Made by a program: the position numbers and the translations under genes. From assembly GCF_900176165.1 (NCBI RefSeq), contig NZ_FWWU01000011.1:107969-171968 (forward strand): DNA of 64,000 bases, given 5' to 3'. The stretch comes from Deinococcus hopiensis KR-140. Lineage in GTDB: Bacteria > Deinococcota > Deinococci > Deinococcales > Deinococcaceae. The notes beneath the pieces were generated by a model. It had not been told where the DNA came from. It saw only the letters and a list, made by a program, of their open reading frames with translations, and searched no databases. Shown here piece after piece: positions 45,937 through 54,627 of this stretch. The number at the start of each line of letters is the position of its first letter. The first letter of the stretch is position 1.

Positions 45937-45979
45937 TGGCGGTTGTGGGCCTTTGTGCTGGGGATAAGCGGAACGCCCG

Positions 45980-47332
45980 CTACTCCACGGCCACCGTCCC
46001 GGTCATGAAGGGGTGGGGCAGGCAGTGGTACGCGAACGTGCCCGTTCGCGGAAAGGTGAGGGTCACCTGCCCATGCGGGGGTAACTCACGGTGCACTTCC
46101 TGCCCGCCCAACGTCACGACGACCTCGTGCGCTACGGCGTCGTGGTTTTCCCAGGTCACGCTCCCGCCCGCCTTGATGTGGACGGCTTCCGGATTGAACT
46201 CGAAGTTTGAGATCGTGACCACGCTGCTGGCGGTGGTCGAGGACACATCCATGCTGCCCATGCCGGACATGTCCCGATGTCCGTGGTCATGGGCCTGGAT
46301 GGGCGCGGGGGTGCCGTCTGCCCTCAGCGCTGGGCTCCCCTCCACGTCAAAGTGCATCCCCCCCGGGTACTGGCCCCCTGTCGTGTTGGCGTTGCTGTTG
46401 TGGTCGTGCCAGGGAAAGGTTCCGTCCCGCCCCTTCACCAGCACGTCATACCGCTCTCCCGGCAGGATGGGCAGGGTGTCGGCCATATACGGAACGCTCA
46501 GGTCGTGCCCGTCTTTGGCGGTCACCAGAAAGCTGGTGCCATGCAGATGCAGACTGTGGGGCTGCGCGCCCACGTTCAGGAGGCGCACGAGGTGCGTCTC
46601 ACCCGCCAGAATCTTCAGGGGCGGGATGAAGGGAAAGGCCCTGCCGTTGACCAGAAACTCGTCGTACTGGGGCTGGTAGGGGAGTTTGGCGGCGTCATGG
46701 TGGCTGTCCCACTCGTCGAGGATCAGGGTGTGGTCTTGCGACCACACCGGCTTGTGGTCCGGGTCCTCCACGATCAGGGCGCCGTACATGCCCATGTCGA
46801 GGTGGACGTTGGTCTGGAAGTGGCAGTGGTAGGCGAAGGTGCCCGCTTCGGTGGCGACGAACTCGTAGGTGAAGGACTGCCCGGGCAATACCTCGCCGCT
46901 GAGGTGGGGCACACCGTCCATTTCCTGCGCGAGGGAGGTGATGCCGTGCAGGTGCAGGGCGTGCGGTTGGTCGTGGGTGTTCACCAGGGTGACGCGCACC
47001 CGCTCGCCGACCTTGACGCGGAGTTCGGGCCCGGGGACGGTGGCGGCTTGACCCGGGAAGCCGAAGGCCCACGCCTCCACCCTGACGCCAGGCGCGATCT
47101 CGGTCTGAATGCGGTGGACTTCCAGGGTAAACGCGTGCACGCCCCGAGTGGCCTGCGAGAGCGGAACAGTACCCTCATGGCGGGCGAGGAACTGCCGCAC
47201 GATCTGCGCGCGGAGGTTTACGACAGGTGCCGGTGACGCGGTTGTGCCGCGCGCAAGCGTGGCACCGAACGTCAGGCTGCCCAGCAGGCAAGCCCACGCA
47301 AGGCGGCGGGAGGGCAGACGAGGTTTGAACAT
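45980..47332 (-). CDS. Multicopper oxidase with extra cupredoxin domain
   Basis: 450 residues from ATG 47332, which has aaaggag upstream; the frame extends to 47473 without better starts. Signal peptide (L-A-W-A-C-L-L-G-S-L-T-F-G-A). Copper motifs: H-A-L-H-L-H-G near residue 115, F-A-Y-H-C-H-F-Q near 165, S-L-H-L-H-G near 255, F-P-W-H-D-H-N near 310, and a C-terminal plastocyanin-like domain with V-A-H-E-V and F-A-Y-H-C-L-P-H-P-F-M. A histidine-rich linker (H-D-H-G-H-R-D-M-S-G-M-G-S-M) may bind copper. Extracytoplasmic oxidation of metal ions or phenolics is the family role; the substrate is unknown. Confidence 0.88.
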   Translation of the reverse strand: MFKPRLPSRRLAWACLLGSLTFGATLARGTTASPAPVVNLRAQIVRQFLARHEGTVPLSQATRGVHAFTLEVHRIQTEIAPGVRVEAWAFGFPGQAATVPGPELRVKVGERVRVTLVNTHDQPHALHLHGITSLAQEMDGVPHLSGEVLPGQSFTYEFVATEAGTFAYHCHFQTNVHLDMGMYGALIVEDPDHKPVWSQDHTLILDEWDSHHDAAKLPYQPQYDEFLVNGRAFPFIPPLKILAGETHLVRLLNVGAQPHSLHLHGTSFLVTAKDGHDLSVPYMADTLPILPGERYDVLVKGRDGTFPWHDHNSNANTTGGQYPGGMHFDVEGSPALRADGTPAPIQAHDHGHRDMSGMGSMDVSSTTASSVVTISNFEFNPEAVHIKAGGSVTWENHDAVAHEVVVTLGGQEVHRELPPHGQVTLTFPRTGTFAYHCLPHPFMTGTVAVE

Positions 47333-47375
47333 GGTGGGCTCCTTTGCAGGTGAGAAAAACTTCCTGGGCGCTGGC

Positions 47376-47408
47376 AGCGTAGGGGGGACAGCGTGACTGC
47401 ACCCTGAT
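47376..47408 (-). promoter_or_regulatory. Promoter with ATCAGGG/GTCACGC repeats
   Basis: Minus strand: ATCAGGG (47402-47408), TGCA, GTCACGC (47391-47397), 9 nt, TACGCT (47376-47381). The two half-sites are in the opposite order to those at 45904, but period and spacing are identical. Drives the multicopper oxidase. Confidence 0.75.
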
Positions 47409-47515
47409 TCCCGAGGCTGTCGACCTGGCCGGTCTGGAGGCCGCACTGCGGGTACCGCTCCTTTCAACGGCAATCACCCGCGAATCAGGCCGCAGCCGTC
47501 CATCTCCCCCAGCGG

Positions 47516-47709
47516 CCAGATGTGACGGTTACGCAAACCGCACGGGATCTGGGAACCGGCATCTCTACCCTGCAGCGTTGGGTTCGAGAAGCCGGTCAGG
47601 AAGGTGATGCCGCATTTCCCAGGCTCGGGCGTCAGAACCTGAGGCCCGAGAAAAGATTCAACGGCTGCGCAAAGAGAACGAGATCCTACGTGAGGAACGG
47701 GAAATCCTA
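47516..47709 (+). pseudogene. IS3 OrfA fragment
   Basis: V-T-Q-T-A-R-D-L-G-T-G-I-S-T-L-Q-R-W-V-R-E-A, then a frameshift, then E-K-I-Q-R-L-R-K-E-N-E-I-L-R-E-E-R-E-I-L up to 47709. This is a helix-turn-helix plus zipper of an IS3 OrfA related to the element at 62627. Cut at the junction with an IS110 remnant. Confidence 0.7.
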
Positions 47710-48710
47710 GATAGGTTTCGTAGGCGGGACGTCAAGCTCTGCCTGACGTCGGGCCAGCTCGGCCATGCGGGGAAAGAAAGCTGTCCTGGTACGGTTGGCC
47801 GGACCGTACAACTGCCGGGCCAATACGCAGCAGTTTGCGTCCAGGGCGATCAAAGCCACCTGAGGTGGTTTTCCTTTCTCCTGCAAGCCGGGAGAGTAGG
47901 TGCGTAAGCGGCTGCGTGACTTCGAGGCTCCAAGGGCAGAAAGATGAGCGATCCGCCGCAGCCGAGTATTCCCCGTTTTGGAGATCCTGCCTCGACCCGG
48001 ACGCGCACCCGACTGTCGGGGCGCGGGTGCCATGCCAGCTGCTGCTGAAATCTCCCGTCCTGCGCCGATCTGCGCGAAGCCCTCGGTTTACGCAAGCACC
48101 GTGAGTGCCGAGATCAATGCAGATCCAGGGACGCTGAGCAGCAACTGAAGTTGCTGCGCCAAGCTGGCATCCTGTTCTACCCGCGCCTTCAGCGCCTGTT
48201 CAACTTCATCAACCTGGCGCTGCAGTTCCAAACGCTGCTGAGACGAAGAATCGCGATAGGCGAGGCGTGCTGAGCGTCTTTTAAGGCCATGAGGTGGGTG
48301 TCCTCCTGGGTCCGTTGCGCCAACACAGCTTCTCGTTCCGGCGTCAACTGCTTGGGCTCGGCCCTCACCCGAGCTGGAGGGGTCCGGGCTGGTGGCTGCG
48401 TCACACCCCCGTACTGCGCGGTGATCTCCGCATCCACGGCATCGGTCTTCCCGCACCTCAAGGCTGACCTGGCAAAGTACTTGATCTGCACAGGGTTAAC
48501 GGCGCTGACCCGCAGACCAAATCGGTGGAAATGGTGAGCTGGCCGCTCGCAGGGCACATTGGTCGCTTCCATCACCACATGGACTTGCTTTCCATTCGCC
48601 TGCTTCACAACCCAGTTTGCCATTTGCTCCAATCCTGCAGCTGGGGAGGGAACAGCAGAATATATAAAGGAAGAAGATGGGGGTTTTTTCCCACCTCCTT
48701 CCCGGGTCAC
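47707..48710 (-). pseudogene. Degenerate IS110-family transposase
   Basis: Minus strand: V-H-V-V-M-E-A-T-N near 48580, V-N-P-V-Q-I-K-Y-F-A near 48500, G-K-T-D-A-V-D-A near 48445 (DEDD catalytic region), L-L-S-V-P-G-S-A near 48130, and G-R-I-S-K-T-G-N-T-R-L-R-R near 47985 (transposase_20 region). At least two frameshifts. The first ~40 residues are missing. Confidence 0.7.
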
Positions 48711-49027
48711 TGAAAATGGTTCACCTCAGCCGCGGCAAAGTTACCTTGTGGTCCAACACCTCCGACAACTTCAGAAGAGTGGACCAAACCTCAACGAAAG
48801 GAGGAGTTCCAAGATCCATCCGAGGAAAACGCAGCTTGCATTTGCTCCGTCTACGACCCGGCTCTGAACCACTTTGCCCTTCGCGGGAGGCCTTCGCCTC
48901 CTGGCCGACCAGCAACGCTCGCTCGACTTCCACCCGCCGAGGACCGGCAAGCCAGGCACGTTGACGCAGGCCGCGCTTCAGAACGGCGTGGCCACACCCC
49001 CCCAATGCAGGACAGACCCCCCGTCCC
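48711..49027. other. Possible remnant, not identified
   Basis: A minus frame (48721-49032) ends F-V-E-V-W-S-T-L-L-K-L-S-E-V-L-D-H-K-V and could be an old coding remnant. No start or family. Confidence 0.25.
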
Positions 49028-49060
49028 GTCATCCTGCAATCATCCTCGGTCGCTTAGGGT
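49028..49060 (+). promoter_or_regulatory. Promoter with GTCATCC/ATCATCC repeats
   Basis: Plus strand: GTCATCC (49028-49034), TGCA, ATCATCC (49039-49045), 9 nt, TAGGGT (49055-49060), then 7 nt to ATG 49068. The TGCA spacer is the same as at 45904 and 47376. Confidence 0.65.
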
Positions 49061-49067
49061 GGGTCCT

Positions 49068-49793
49068 ATGAGCCCCTCGTCTGTCCTTTCCTCTTGCCCC
49101 AGCACCTCGCTGCCGGACTTCCAGGCAGAGGGAATGAGCATGGGCCACGTTCAGGGCCCCCAGCCCGTCCTCCTGCCGACCTCCAGGAACGCCCCGGTTT
49201 CCGATACCCACTGTCCCGGCTCACCGCGTACGCAACCGGTCGAAGCCATCGTGCGCGAACTTCTCGGTGAACTCGGAACCTATGACGAGACATCCCTGTA
49301 CCACAGCGTCCGGGTGGCCCGTCTGGCCCGCACACTGGGTCGGGCGCTCAACCTGACGCCGGTCCAGCGGCAGGAGTTGCACTGGGGTGCGCTGTTACAT
49401 GACATCGGCAAATTGGCCGTGCCCAGGTTGGTCCTGAACAAACCTTGCGCATTGACCAGCGAGGAACGCGCCTGGGTGGACCTGCACGCTTCCGCCGGGG
49501 CGGAACTGCTCGCTGGTTATGCTGTCTTCCCCCACGCCGTCGTCAGCATCGCCCGCCACCACCACGACGCCTGGAAGAATGCAGGGGCAGCGCTCCCCCT
49601 GCTCACGAAGATTGTGGCAGTCGCTGACGTGTACGACGCCCTCACCTCAGAGCGCCCCTATAAACCCGCCTGGACGCCAGCCGCTGCTTTTGCCGAACTT
49701 CAACGTCAGGCAGGCCAAGGGATTGATCCCCAGCTGGTGACCGCATTCGCCGAAGCAATCCGAGCCTGCCCGGACTTCGAATCCAGCCTGTAG
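49068..49793 (+). CDS. HD-domain protein, HD-GYP-like but without GYP loop
   Basis: 241 residues; ATG 49068 fixed by the leaderless TAGGGT promoter. After a 60-residue N-terminal tail comes an HD hydrolase domain: Y-H-S-V-R-V-A-R-L-A, L-L-H-D-I-G-K-L near residue 110, then A-R-H-H-H-D-A-W near 158, and V-A-V-A-D-V-Y-D-A-L-T-S-E-R-P-Y near 180. The order is that of HD-GYP c-di-GMP phosphodiesterases, but the H-H-E-x-x-D-G-x-G-Y-P segment is shortened to H-H-H-D-A-W-K-N-A-G, so c-di-GMP activity is uncertain. A frameshifted paralogue lies at 61384. No sensor or receiver domain. Confidence 0.8.
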   Translation: MSPSSVLSSCPSTSLPDFQAEGMSMGHVQGPQPVLLPTSRNAPVSDTHCPGSPRTQPVEAIVRELLGELGTYDETSLYHSVRVARLARTLGRALNLTPVQRQELHWGALLHDIGKLAVPRLVLNKPCALTSEERAWVDLHASAGAELLAGYAVFPHAVVSIARHHHDAWKNAGAALPLLTKIVAVADVYDALTSERPYKPAWTPAAAFAELQRQAGQGIDPQLVTAFAEAIRACPDFESSL

Positions 49794-50009
49794 CGCGGGA
49801 AAGGGGAAGCGGATTCGCCGTCCCACCCGTTCGTCACTCCCCTTAGAGACCGGTTGAGCAGCGCAGGCCGGTGAGGGGTCACGGGACACACCATTCATTT
49901 TCCTGGACCTCCTGTACGGCGAATGGCTCTGGAAGCGTACACAAAGACGCATACGTGATTAAAGTGAGTCTAAGACGTGCTTAATCCAGAGAAAGAGGGT
50001 TAACGCCGA

Positions 50010-51100
50010 CTACCCTTCAAAACGCGGGCCAAGGTGTGCCATGAGGTCGGGGAGGGATGCAAAAGGAGGTTCTGGAAGGGATCCAGGCCTTACCGAAACA
50101 CGGACACCGCACGGTGTCCGTGTGCTTTGCGTTTGATGCCTTGTTGTGCTTCCTGAACGTGCCCGGTGAGGCAACGCCACAGCGACGACGGTCAGCAGCG
50201 TCGTGACGCGCTCTGGTCGGGTGAGCCCGGTGTCCTCCAGGTTGAAGCCTCTGGCGTTCAGTGCGGCCTGTAGGTTCTCGGTCTACCAGCGCTGTGCCCA
50301 GGTGTCTAAGGTTCGGTCCGGCGTGCCCGCGATGCGCCAGGTACAACATCTCACCAGCAGCGTTTTTCGTTGCTGCAACGCGGAGAGAGACGCCATAGAC
50401 CTTGACCGGACGGTGCCAGACACGGACTTCCCCTGGTTACACGTTCCTGAATGCGGCGGATACGGGCAAGCCGTACCCACCTCCTGTGGCTCGAGCGGGA
50501 AGGCGGATACAGGGGGCAATCCCTTGCTGCTCCAGGAATTTGAAGCCGTGCTCACCGATGAACGCTCGGTCCGCGAGGATGCAGCGTATGTTGCGCTCAG
50601 GACAGGTGGTGACGAAGCGCCCGTGAAGCGCTTCTCTCGTTCGTTGGCGACTGGAGCCGCCATGCGCGAGAAGGGTCCACATCAGCGGCAGACTGAACCC
50701 ATTCCATACGGCGGACAGCAGGAGGACGTTGACGTCACGCTGTCCGAGCTTCCAGTTCGTCCGATCAAGAATCAGATCAAGTTCGCCCTCCGGGAGCAAG
50801 GACACAGCAAAGCGGCTAAACAGTTCTTCGGGCAACGAAAGTTGCATGTTCTCGTTGCAGACGCTGGTCCCACGTTTCTCCACGACCGGGCAGGGGAACG
50901 TGATTCTTGAGCGTGTGCAGGACGCTTGGATCATCGCCAGGATCAGAGCAGCAAAGACGGACAGGCGTCAGGCGTCCAGGGGGAACGCAGACCGCATTGC
51001 GGTCTAGGGCGCCCTGCTCCTGGGTGCTTTCACCGCAGATACACCCGACTGGGGCCGGCTTTTTCACTCCTTCCGGACGTTTTGAAGGGTGGTCAGAAGT
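50010..51100 (-). pseudogene. Degenerate IS4-family transposase
   Basis: Minus strand: L-P-E-E-L-F-S-R-F-A-V-S-L-L-P-E near 50830, L-I-L-D-R-T-N-W-K-L-G near 50770 (first D), L-A-D-R-A-F-I-G near 50570 (second D), then frame changes leading to R-I-A-G-T-P-D-R-T-L-D-T-W-A near 50330. The DDE order fits IS4. Ends are unclear; a short stretch near 49970 (gtctaagacgtgctta) may mark one. Confidence 0.65.
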
Positions 51101-51139
51101 TGCCCTCTTCCTGTACTCAATGTTCTTGCCGGTGCAGGC

Positions 51140-51480
51140 GCACAAGGCGGCGGAAAACAGTCGTAGCGCGCGAGGCGCAGGGGTGCAAAACTTCGGAGGC
51201 GAACTGAGAACAGGTGCAGTGCGTGGTGAGCAGAGGAGGGAACTTCGGGGGTGGGACGGGAAGAGGGGTTATTACACTTACTCGTATATATTTTCCCTTT
51301 CCCATACCCCGAGCCTCAAGGATAGAACTGTTCCATTCACCATCACCTCTTGAGCGCCTCTTCATTGTCACTGCCGAAGCCACGACCTCTCGCACATTCA
51401 GCAACACTGCTCTCCTGATTCGGTCCATAGTGCATTCATCAACACGGAAAGGCTGCTGGGCACCTGGCCACGCAACTTCG
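51140..51480. other. No gene recognised
   Basis: Between the IS4 remnant and the small membrane protein neither strand shows a supported gene. Confidence 0.35.
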
Positions 51481-51483
51481 TGA

Positions 51484-51503
51484 CCATGTCCTGCAGGACA
51501 TGG
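51484..51503. promoter_or_regulatory. Perfect 20-bp palindrome
   Basis: ccatgtcctg followed by its exact complement, 18 nt before ATG 51522. It could be an operator or an mRNA hairpin over the leader. Confidence 0.4.
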
Positions 51504-51521
51504 CTTCCCGGGAGTCACCGC

Positions 51522-51743
51522 ATGCAAAACCGTAATATTGCCCATCTGTTCACCGCTGCCGGAGCCATCTCCATTCTCGGCTCCATCGCCATCTGGGCCA
51601 GCCAGGGCGGACAAGGCCGTTCTGCCGAGGAACGTGCGCACGGTGAGCGGTTTGGCATCTTCGTGGGGTTATGGGCCCCTACCTTTTTTGTTCTGGCAAA
51701 CCACTTCAACAAGGCCGCACCGCTTCAGGACGAAAAGCCGTAA
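51522..51743 (+). CDS. Small two-helix membrane protein
   Basis: 73 residues: M-Q-N-R-N-I-A-H-L-F-T-A-A-G-A-I-S-I-L-G then a first hydrophobic helix (about 8-25) and a second (G-I-F-V-G-L-W-A-P-T-F-F-V-L, about 44-60), joined by a charged loop S-A-E-E-R-A-H-G-E-R. gggag lies upstream of ATG 51522. Codon use fits the host. Function unknown; similar small membrane proteins are common in this genus (recollection, unchecked). Confidence 0.65.
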   Translation: MQNRNIAHLFTAAGAISILGSIAIWASQGGQGRSAEERAHGERFGIFVGLWAPTFFVLANHFNKAAPLQDEKP

Positions 51744-51792
51744 TACCCAACGGTCTGAAGCACCCAGCAACTCTTTGTTCATAAGGCCGATT

Positions 51793-51830
51793 AGTGGTCT
51801 GATAGAGAAGTAAGTTGGGAGATAAGTTTT
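51793..51830 (+). mobile_element. IS630-type end fragment
   Basis: gtggtctgatagagaagtaa then gttgg resembles the ends at 27615 and 54592. It lies just before the IS701 and is probably a fragment of the same IS630-type element. Confidence 0.5.
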
Positions 51831-51844
51831 CCTCTGCACTGTAG

Positions 51845-53147
51845 CTGTACTTCGGGGAAATTCAGGGACCACTGAATAAAGCTGTGCAGGCGCGACAAGA
51901 TCGGCATTGAGGTGGCAGGGGCCCACCTCCGCTCGTATGGTAGGAACGGTGTTTCCTTTGAGGTCATCGGGCTGGGTCAAGCGCAACCATTGAAGGAAGG
52001 TCAGAGCCACCATGCACAGCACGGCGTGGTGATAGAGGCCCTGCCAGGAACGACCCTCAAAGTGGTCCAGACCGACTTCGTCCTTCAGCTCTCGGTGCGT
52101 CAACTCACAAGCCCAGCGGCGCTTGTTCACCTCCACCAGACGAGAAAGTGGAGTGTTTTCGGGCAAGTTGCAGACGTAATATTTGCGTTCCTCTCCCCGG
52201 CGTTGTTCCCCAATAATCCAGGCGGCTTGCCCAGGAAGGTGCTGGCCCTGCGCGTTCTCCTCTCCATCGGCGAGACGCACGCACACGGCGGCAAAGCGTC
52301 CTGAGAGGGGGGGCCCTTGGTCCCATGTCGCCACACCAGGTGCTGCATGGCAGCACCTTTGAGGACCTCTTCGACCGATTGCCGGTCTTCTGAGGGGGTG
52401 GGGGACTTGGGTCTTCTGCCCCGAAAGAACTTGGGGATGGGGATCAATCGGACCTCCTTGGGATAGACCCTCTGCGTGCGGGTGATCCCGACGGACCACA
52501 GCAGTCCACGCTCGGTCAGCGCGTGGCGGAACTGAGGCGCCACGCGCTGACCGAGCGTCCGCCAAAACCATGCCGAAGGTCACGTGTTCGCGCACCCGGT
52601 CCAACTCCTGAAGAGCCAACGCCCATTTGGTCTGTGGCTGCTGGTGTTCCAGTGGAACACCAGCAGCTTGAAGACGCACCGGATCACTGGTCCACTCCTG
52701 CGGGAGGAAGAGTCGTAGGGCCAGGGGGACAGGCAAGTGGGCCAAGGTCAGGGAGACCAGACACTGACAGGACGTGATCTTGCCCACCTGTCCTGAATAT
52801 TGACGGGCCACGCCCACAGACTTCGTTCCAAACTTGGTCAGGCAGGTATCGTCAATGATCAGGACAGCGTCTTTGCCTCCAAGCATCTGCTGGGCCCGCT
52901 CAGCCAGCAGCGTTTCGAGGGGATGAGTCGTCCAGGGACTGTCGGTGATGAAGTGCTGAACGTGGTCTTCTTTCCCAGGAGCGACCACGGCAGCCAGAGG
53001 GTGCATGCTTTTCCGCGACGCAGCGCTGCACAATCCTCGGACGTACAACGGTGCCCAAGTCCGTTGTGCTGCGTGGCGAAAGTGCGTTAGAAAGGGCGCA
53101 AACCAAGTGGGAAAGTGTCGGACCCAGGGCGACATAGCACCTGGCAT
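51845..53147 (-). pseudogene. IS701 transposase with rewritten palindrome and frameshifts
   Basis: From ATG 53147 (W-V-R-H-F-P-T-W-F-A-P-F) the frame gives A-V-L-I-I-D-D-T-C-L-T-K-F-G near 52870 and V-G-V-A-R-Q-Y-S-G-Q-V-G-K, then, after two frame changes, R-W-A-C-E-L-T-H-R-E-L-K-D-E near 52110: the IS701 DDE order. Between 52540 and 52320 the sense lies in another frame (F-R-H-A-L-T-E-R-G-L-L-W-S-V-G). The first break coincides with a 21-bp perfect inverted repeat (52508-52558), the second with a run of seven C near 52312. The frame does not stop before the IS end and runs on to 51669. Confidence 0.7.
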
Positions 53148-53212
53148 AGCTGGAGGCCAGCATCGGTCATGCTGGCCTCCCTGGTCCTACTCTGGATTTC
53201 CCCGAAGTACAG
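51845..53212 (-). mobile_element. IS701-family element
   Basis: Inverted ends CTGTACTTCGGGGAAATTC (51845) and, inverted from 53212, CTGTACTTCGGGGAAATCC. Length 1368 bp. Flanks are gtag and ttag, close to a 4-bp target duplication with one mismatch. Confidence 0.8.
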
Positions 53213-53259
53213 TTAGCGTTGGGGTTGAAGAAGGGACGCCCTCTTTTAACGCCCCAATG

Positions 53260-53295
53260 AAGGGAACGGCAGCCGTGGCTGCCGTTCCCTTTCTA
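53260..53295. terminator. Strong hairpin, likely terminator
   Basis: aagggaacggcagcc (53260-53274) and its perfect complement (53277-53291), then tctata. It separates the IS701 from the binding-protein gene and may work in both directions. Confidence 0.65.
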
Positions 53296-53534
53296 TAAAT
53301 GCTGCGTTCTCCTCTTTCCCAGCAAAAGCCTCATCGTAATTGTTAGTAAGTTCACCCTGTTTACGAAACAAGTGGGGAGGCTTACTCAGGATTGTCATAA
53401 ATTAGAGAGAGTCTCGGATCTATCCTTCCTGTCAAAGAACCCACCCTTCCCATGCCTGTCTTTCGCAGGTAGAGACGTTCTGTTGGTTGGCCACAACCTT
53501 CGCAGTTCGTTCACTTCGTCTGTCGAGGTTTATC

Positions 53535-54341
53535 ATGATTATTGTTCACGCTTCACGCGCTCCCCTTCTCCTGCTGACCGCCCTGTTGGGGGGAGCAGCC
53601 CTGTTTCCTGCACACGCTCAGGCAGGCGACCTCGCCAAAATTCAGAGCAGTGGCAAGTTCAGAATCGGTTTCTCCACCGACACGCCCGGTCTGGTCACCT
53701 GGGAGAACGGCAAAGCAGCGGGCTTTGCGGTTGAGGTTGTGGACATGATTGCCAAGGATATCAAGGTGAAGGGCGTCACCTGGCAGAAGGTCGCCACCCC
53801 TGAGCAGCTGGTCAAGGATTTGCGGGCCGGCAAGCTCGACGCGATTATGGACGTCAATCTGCCGCTGCAGTTGGACAATGTTGCGCGGCAGGCGCCCTTC
53901 ACTTGTACCGGAGGGGTGCTGCTCAGCCGTCCCGGTGGGCCCGAGTTCGAAGAGGACATCAAGGGACAGCGCATCGCTGTGGCGACGAACAGCCCCTACT
54001 TCTATTACGTGCGTAACCTCCCCTTCGAGAAGAAGGTCAACGTATTTGCCAACTCAGACCAGGCGCTGCTGGCCTTCCTGTCGGGCTCGGTTGACTCGCT
54101 GGTCCTCGACCGTTTCGACGCCCTGAAGATGTACAACCGGGTCGGGGCCAAGAAGCTTCATATCAGCTCCCCTCTGTGGAACCAGCACCTGCAGTTGGTG
54201 ACGCCCGGTTCATCCCGCCGTGACAGCGCCCTGTCCGCCGCCTACAATGTCGCGTTCACAAAATTGGAAGACAACGGCACCTATGCCAGGCTGAGCAAGA
54301 AGTACTTCCAACAAGACGTCAGCTGCGAAGGCTGGAACTAA
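53535..54341 (+). CDS. Amino-acid-type ABC solute-binding protein
   Basis: 268 residues from ATG 53535. Signal peptide (L-L-L-L-T-A-L-L-G-G-A-A-L-F-P-A-H-A-Q-A). Family-3 solute-binding fold: F-R-I-G-F-S-T-D-T-P near 45, G-F-A-V-E-V-V-D-M-I-A near 64, L-V-K-D-L-R-A-G-K-L-D-A-I-M near 93, G-Q-R-I-A-V-A-T-N-S-P-Y near 148, and C-terminal Y-F-Q-Q-D-V-S-C. Such proteins capture polar amino acids or similar. No permease or ATPase gene is next to it, since IS debris follows at once, so it is either orphaned or works with a transporter encoded elsewhere. Promoter not certain. Confidence 0.8.
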   Translation: MIIVHASRAPLLLLTALLGGAALFPAHAQAGDLAKIQSSGKFRIGFSTDTPGLVTWENGKAAGFAVEVVDMIAKDIKVKGVTWQKVATPEQLVKDLRAGKLDAIMDVNLPLQLDNVARQAPFTCTGGVLLSRPGGPEFEEDIKGQRIAVATNSPYFYYVRNLPFEKKVNVFANSDQALLAFLSGSVDSLVLDRFDALKMYNRVGAKKLHISSPLWNQHLQLVTPGSSRRDSALSAAYNVAFTKLEDNGTYARLSKKYFQQDVSCEGWN

Positions 54342-54344
54342 GCT

Positions 54345-54600
54345 CGACTTCGGCCATTTACCGAAGTCAGGCAGCACAACAGAGGAGGTCTGCAAGGCGT
54401 TCGGTGAAGGCCGGTGGGACTTGAACGTCTTCCTGACCTGGGACAGATATACGAAAAGTCGGAACCCTCAGCAGCACGACTTTCGCTGGCGTCGCCCTTC
54501 GTCTGTGAGGGCAGGGACTGGCGATGAAGGGCCACGATGCATCGTCCACCTCCGCCGACTCCTATTTCCAACTTACTTCTCTACCGGACCGCCAAGGAAG
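54345..54600 (-). pseudogene. IS630-type 5' remnant
   Basis: Minus strand: the start region of the same transposase as at 26513 (A-K-V-V-L-L near 54480) within the shared 88-bp repeat (54505-54592), then unrelated sequence. Only the N-terminal end of the element remains. Confidence 0.6.
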
Positions 54601-54627
54601 TTTCATACGTTTGATCCTTGATGAGGG

